This document shows positions 6,372 to 8,696 of a DNA stretch of 8,696 bases, piece after piece. The notes under the pieces are model-generated. The model made no database searches. It was not told the DNA's origin and was given only the letters and a program-made list of their open reading frames with translations. Location: NCBI GenBank assembly GCA_019120525.1, contig DWUW01000223.1:1-8696 (forward strand), read 5' to 3'. The DNA is from Candidatus Eisenbergiella stercorigallinarum (GTDB lineage Bacteria > Bacillota > Clostridia > Lachnospirales > Lachnospiraceae). Made by a program: the position numbers and the translations under genes. Position 1 is the first letter of the stretch, and each line of letters starts with the position of its first letter.

Positions 6372-6398
6372 GAGGAAAAGGAGAGGTTCATCAATCTG
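6351..6398. repeat. Inverted repeat flanking the marR -35 box
   Basis: CAGATTGA (6351-6358) and TCAATCTG (6391-6398) are perfect 8-bp inverted copies, 32 bp apart, on either side of the -35 box (6366-6371). The segment is upstream of both predicted transcription starts, so a DNA site is more likely than RNA structure. A chance match cannot be excluded. Confidence 0.35.
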
Positions 6399-6453
6399 AT
6401 CCGGAAGCCGCGGCAAAAAAATGGCTTTTCCATGATTCTTTACAAGAAAATGA

Positions 6454-6482
6454 TTGAAAAGGGGTTGTTTATAGATTAAAAT
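6454..6482 (+). promoter_or_regulatory. pfkA promoter
   Basis: A TTGAAA -35 box (6454-6459) and TAAAAT -10 box (6477-6482) are 17 bp apart, each five of six to consensus. The start would fall near 6489, leaving a leader of about 53 nt. It is divergent from the marR promoter, and the two starts are about 150 bp apart. The MarR operator is over 100 bp upstream and is unlikely to control it. Confidence 0.7.
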
Positions 6483-6541
6483 AGACACAGAGTATGATAA
6501 AGGATCTGTTTTTTTCATTCAATAAACGGGAGGAAGGATGT

Positions 6542-7516
6542 ATGGCGAAGTCGATTAAAACGATAGGAATTCTGACGAGCGGCGGCGATGCTCCGGGAAT
6601 GAACGCGGCGATCCGCGCGGTGGCCAGGAAAGCGCTTTCCAACGGCGTGAAGGTGAAGGGCATCAAGAGGGGGTATCAGGGCCTTCTGAACGAAGAGATC
6701 GTGGACATGGAGGCCAGAAGCGTTTCTGACATCATCCAGAGAGGCGGTACGATCCTCGGTACGGCGCGCTGTATGGAATTCAAGACAGAGGAAGGCCAGC
6801 AGAAGGGCGCGGATATCTGTCACAAGCACGGGATCGACGGCCTGGTAGTGATCGGCGGGGACGGATCCTACATGGGAGCGCGGGCGCTTTCCAGGCATGG
6901 GATCAATACGGTGGGTATCCCCGGCACCATCGACCTCGACATCGCCTGTACGGATTATACCATCGGCTTCGATACGGCAGTCAACACTGCCATGCAGGCC
7001 ATCGATAAGGTAAGGGACACCTCCTCCTCCCATGAACGCTGCAGCATCATCGAGGTTATGGGAAGGAACGCGGGATACATCGCCCTCTGGTGCGGCGTCG
7101 CCAACGGCGCGGAGGATATCCTTCTTCCCGAAAAGTATGATTATAACGAGCAGAATATCATCAATAACATCATCAGCAACCGAAAGCGCGGAAAGACCCA
7201 TCATCTGATCATCAACGCGGAGGGGATCGGCCATTCCACATCCATGGCCAGAAGGATCGAGGCGGCTACCGGCGTTGAGACAAGGGCCACGATCCTGGGC
7301 TACATGCAGAGAGGAGGAAGCCCCACCTGTAAGGACCGCTATTACGCGTCCATCATGGGCTGCCTGGCGTCCGACATCCTCTGTGAAGGGAAGACGAACC
7401 GGGTGATCGGCTACCGCGGCGGCAAATTCCTTGATTTTGATATCGAGGAGGCGCTGGCGATGCAGAAGGATATCCCGGAATACGAATACAGGATCAGCAA
7501 GCTGCTTGCGCTCTGA
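6542..7516 (+). CDS. pfkA: ATP-dependent 6-phosphofructokinase, 324 aa
   Basis: The enzyme phosphorylates fructose 6-phosphate to fructose 1,6-bisphosphate in glycolysis, in the cytoplasm, usually as a tetramer. Motifs in order: GILTSGGDAPGMNAAIRA (residues 9-26, nucleotide and allosteric region), GGDGSYMGA (105-113), PGTIDLD (127-133) with the proposed catalytic Asp131, MGRNAGY (173-179, substrate contact) and LGYMQRGGSP (252-261). Gly in GGDGS and Gly128 before TID mark an ATP enzyme; PPi-dependent forms carry Asp and Lys there. The usual TIDND reads TIDLD here, an Asn-to-Leu change. The length is normal for PfkA (about 320). The start at 6542 is chosen from GGAGG 8 nt upstream; the frame opens at 6494, but that ATG has no ribosome site and lies about 5 nt from the predicted RNA start. 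A strong terminator follows at 7598. Confidence 0.97.
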   Translation: MAKSIKTIGILTSGGDAPGMNAAIRAVARKALSNGVKVKGIKRGYQGLLNEEIVDMEARSVSDIIQRGGTILGTARCMEFKTEEGQQKGADICHKHGIDGLVVIGGDGSYMGARALSRHGINTVGIPGTIDLDIACTDYTIGFDTAVNTAMQAIDKVRDTSSSHERCSIIEVMGRNAGYIALWCGVANGAEDILLPEKYDYNEQNIINNIISNRKRGKTHHLIINAEGIGHSTSMARRIEAATGVETRATILGYMQRGGSPTCKDRYYASIMGCLASDILCEGKTNRVIGYRGGKFLDFDIEEALAMQKDIPEYEYRISKLLAL

Positions 7517-7523
7517 CGGACCG

Positions 7524-7540
7524 TGCCCGACAGTCGGGCA
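7524..7540 (+). other. Short perfect hairpin just after pfkA
   Basis: TGCCCGA (7524-7530) and TCGGGCA (7534-7540) pair over 7 bp around a 3-nt loop, 8 nt after the pfkA stop. No T-run follows, so it is not an intrinsic terminator. It could protect the mRNA 3' end or be incidental. Confidence 0.45.
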
Positions 7541-7597
7541 AAGGCATTAAGCGGCGTCAGAAAAAAGAAAAAAACCGCATTGGCGGGATCAGGAAGG

Positions 7598-7627
7598 CAA
7601 CGGCGCGCGCGGCGCGCCGTTGTTTTT
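7598..7627 (+). terminator. Strong intrinsic terminator after pfkA
   Basis: CAACGGCGCGC (7598-7608) pairs perfectly with GCGCGCCGTTG (7612-7622), an 11-bp GC-rich stem with a 3-nt loop, followed directly by five T residues (7623-7627). It separates pfkA from the methyltransferase, whose ATG is only 43 nt further on. Confidence 0.85.
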
Positions 7628-7669
7628 CATCGGGGAGCGCGGCGCCGCGTTCCCGGAACGGAGAACGGT

Positions 7670-8521
7670 ATGATCACATCCCTGACAAACAACCGAGTGA
7701 AAAATGTAACGGCTCTGAACCGGAAGGCGAAGGAGAGAAGGAGCCAGGAAAAGTATGTGGCAGAGGGCGTCCGGATGTTCCTGGAAGCCCCGGAAGATGA
7801 GATTGAGGAGATCTATGTTTCCGCCGGATTTGAAGAAGGCTGCCGGATGGGCGCGCATACGGACCCGTATTCCCGCGCCTGCCTGGAAAGGCTGGAAAAG
7901 CTGACCTTTGAAAGGGTTTCGGACGAGGTGTTCTCCAGGATGTCGGATACGCAGACACCGCAGGGGATCCTCTGTGTGATGCGGAAAAAGGCCTGGAGGC
8001 CGGAGGATATCCTGGCGGGGGAAGACCCGTTCGTCATGGTGCTTGAGGATATCCAGGATCCGGGAAATCTGGGAACCATCCTGCGCACCGGGGAAGGGGC
8101 CGGGATAAACGGCGTACTCATGAGCCCGGGCTGCGCGGATATCTATAACCCGAAAACGATCCGTTCCACGATGGGAAGCATCTATCGGGTACCGTTTGCC
8201 TGCGCTGCGTCCATGGAAGAGGCGGCGGCGCTTCTTAGGGCTGCCGGGATCCGGCTGTATGCGGCACATCTGCAGGGATCTGTCGTTTATACGGAACCGG
8301 ATTATACGAAGGGGACCGCTTTATTAATAGGAAACGAAGGGAACGGGCTGCGGCCGGAGACGGCAGCTCTTGCCGACTGCAGGATCCGGATCCCCATGGC
8401 GGGACAGGTGGAGTCGCTGAATGCGGCGATGGCTTCCGGGATCCTCATGTATGAGGCGGCGAGACAGAGACGGGACACAGGAAAGGAGAACTGCGGGACA
8501 TGCTGGAAAACAGAAAAGTAG
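7670..8521 (+). CDS. TrmH/SpoU-family RNA 2'-O-ribose methyltransferase, 283 aa
   Basis: This is an SPOUT-class enzyme that transfers a methyl group from S-adenosylmethionine to a ribose 2'-OH of rRNA or tRNA; the target cannot be read from the sequence. An N-terminal substrate-binding domain (about 1-105, with KERRSQEKYVAEG at 21-33 and TPQGILCVM at 96-104) precedes the knotted catalytic domain. Motif 1 is DPGNLGTILRT (130-140, Asn133 and Arg139), motif 2 is LIGNEGNGL (219-227) and motif 3 is IPMAGQVESLNAAMA (241-255, Ser249-Asn251). The start at 7670 is set by GGAG 6 nt upstream. The frame is open back to 7523, but that extension runs through the pfkA terminator and is basic and low in complexity. 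No clear promoter lies between the terminator and the gene, so readthrough from pfkA is possible. The last 22 nt overlap proC. Confidence 0.93.
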   Translation: MITSLTNNRVKNVTALNRKAKERRSQEKYVAEGVRMFLEAPEDEIEEIYVSAGFEEGCRMGAHTDPYSRACLERLEKLTFERVSDEVFSRMSDTQTPQGILCVMRKKAWRPEDILAGEDPFVMVLEDIQDPGNLGTILRTGEGAGINGVLMSPGCADIYNPKTIRSTMGSIYRVPFACAASMEEAAALLRAAGIRLYAAHLQGSVVYTEPDYTKGTALLIGNEGNGLRPETAALADCRIRIPMAGQVESLNAAMASGILMYEAARQRRDTGKENCGTCWKTEK

Positions 8522-8696
8522 GATTCATCGGACTTGGGAATATGGCCTCCGCCATGATCGGAGGGATGCTGAGGCAGAAGCTGGTGGAGCCCGGGAATAT
8601 CCTGGGCAACGCGAAGACGGATAAAACCAGGAAAGAAGCCCAAAGGAAATGGGGGATCCGGATCCTGGAAGAGAACGCGAGGGTGGCTGCGGAGGC
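8500..8696 (+). CDS. proC: Pyrroline-5-carboxylate reductase (N-terminal part, cut by window end)
   Basis: This is the last enzyme of proline synthesis, reducing 1-pyrroline-5-carboxylate to proline with NAD(P)H in the cytoplasm. Only the first 65 residues are present. They start MLENRKVGFIGLGNMASAMIGG, where GFIGLGNMASAM is the Rossmann nucleotide-binding loop in the form typical of ProC, followed by a helix and a second strand (NILGNAKTDKTRKEAQRK). The start at 8500 has AAGGAG 11 nt upstream, somewhat far but the only candidate. It overlaps the methyltransferase end by 22 nt in another frame, suggesting joint transcription and coupled translation. The assignment is firm from the N-terminus; the catalytic C-terminal domain is outside the window. 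Confidence 0.88.
   Translation, partial: MLENRKVGFIGLGNMASAMIGGMLRQKLVEPGNILGNAKTDKTRKEAQRKWGIRILEENARVAAE

Noticed and set aside
6494..6541. 48-nt N-terminal extension of PfkA starting at ATG 6494
   Set aside because: It has no ribosome site, lies about 5 nt from the predicted transcription start, and would add 16 residues before the normal PfkA N-terminus.
7523..7669. 49-residue N-terminal extension of the methyltransferase
   Set aside because: The extension crosses the strong pfkA terminator and encodes an Arg/Lys-rich low-complexity stretch not seen in the family.
1..8696. CRISPR array, tRNA or rRNA genes, insertion sequence or integrase
   Set aside because: No regularly spaced repeats, no cloverleaf-like or rRNA-like segments, and no transposase or recombinase motifs were seen on either strand.

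Overview
The window looks like chromosomal DNA of a low-to-moderate-GC Clostridia member, most likely Lachnospiraceae. The grounds are strong AGGAGG-type ribosome binding sites, a Gram-positive style DnaE1, and the order dnaE / pfkA / TrmH-type methylase / proC, all read in one direction. No database search was possible, so the family-level assignment is inference.

Layout. Positions 1-1617 (+) hold the C-terminal half of dnaE, the replicative DNA polymerase III alpha subunit, open at the left edge. Positions 1618-2100 are intergenic by ordinary gene calling, but they contain what reads as a complete type I toxin-antitoxin module. It has a 29-residue membrane peptide on the minus strand (1833-1922) and a facing antisense RNA on the plus strand with its own promoter and terminator (about 1732-1842). 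The two transcripts would overlap by roughly 100 nt at their 3' ends, as in TxpA/RatA of Bacillus subtilis. Next to it lie a perfect 12-bp tandem repeat and a very stable 51-nt hairpin. Positions 2101-6285 (-) form a three-gene operon: a MarR-family regulator and two ABC-exporter half-transporters that overlap one another by 4 and 11 nt. The exporters show reciprocal NBD defects typical of a heterodimer with one working and one degenerate ATP site. A near-perfect promoter (TTGACA-18-TATGAT) is overlapped by a 30-bp inverted repeat, which fits autorepression by the MarR protein. Positions 6454-7627 (+) carry pfkA with its own promoter and a strong terminator. Positions 7670-8521 (+) encode a SpoU/TrmH-family RNA 2'-O-methyltransferase, and proC starts at 8500 and runs off the right edge.

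How it fits together. The plus-strand genes are housekeeping (replication, glycolysis, RNA modification, proline synthesis). The minus-strand block (toxin module plus MarR/ABC exporter operon) sits in reverse between dnaE and pfkA and looks like an accessory insertion into a core locus. The exporter operon is probably a substrate-inducible efflux system; its substrate cannot be read from the sequence. The toxin module is the least annotated and most interesting item here.
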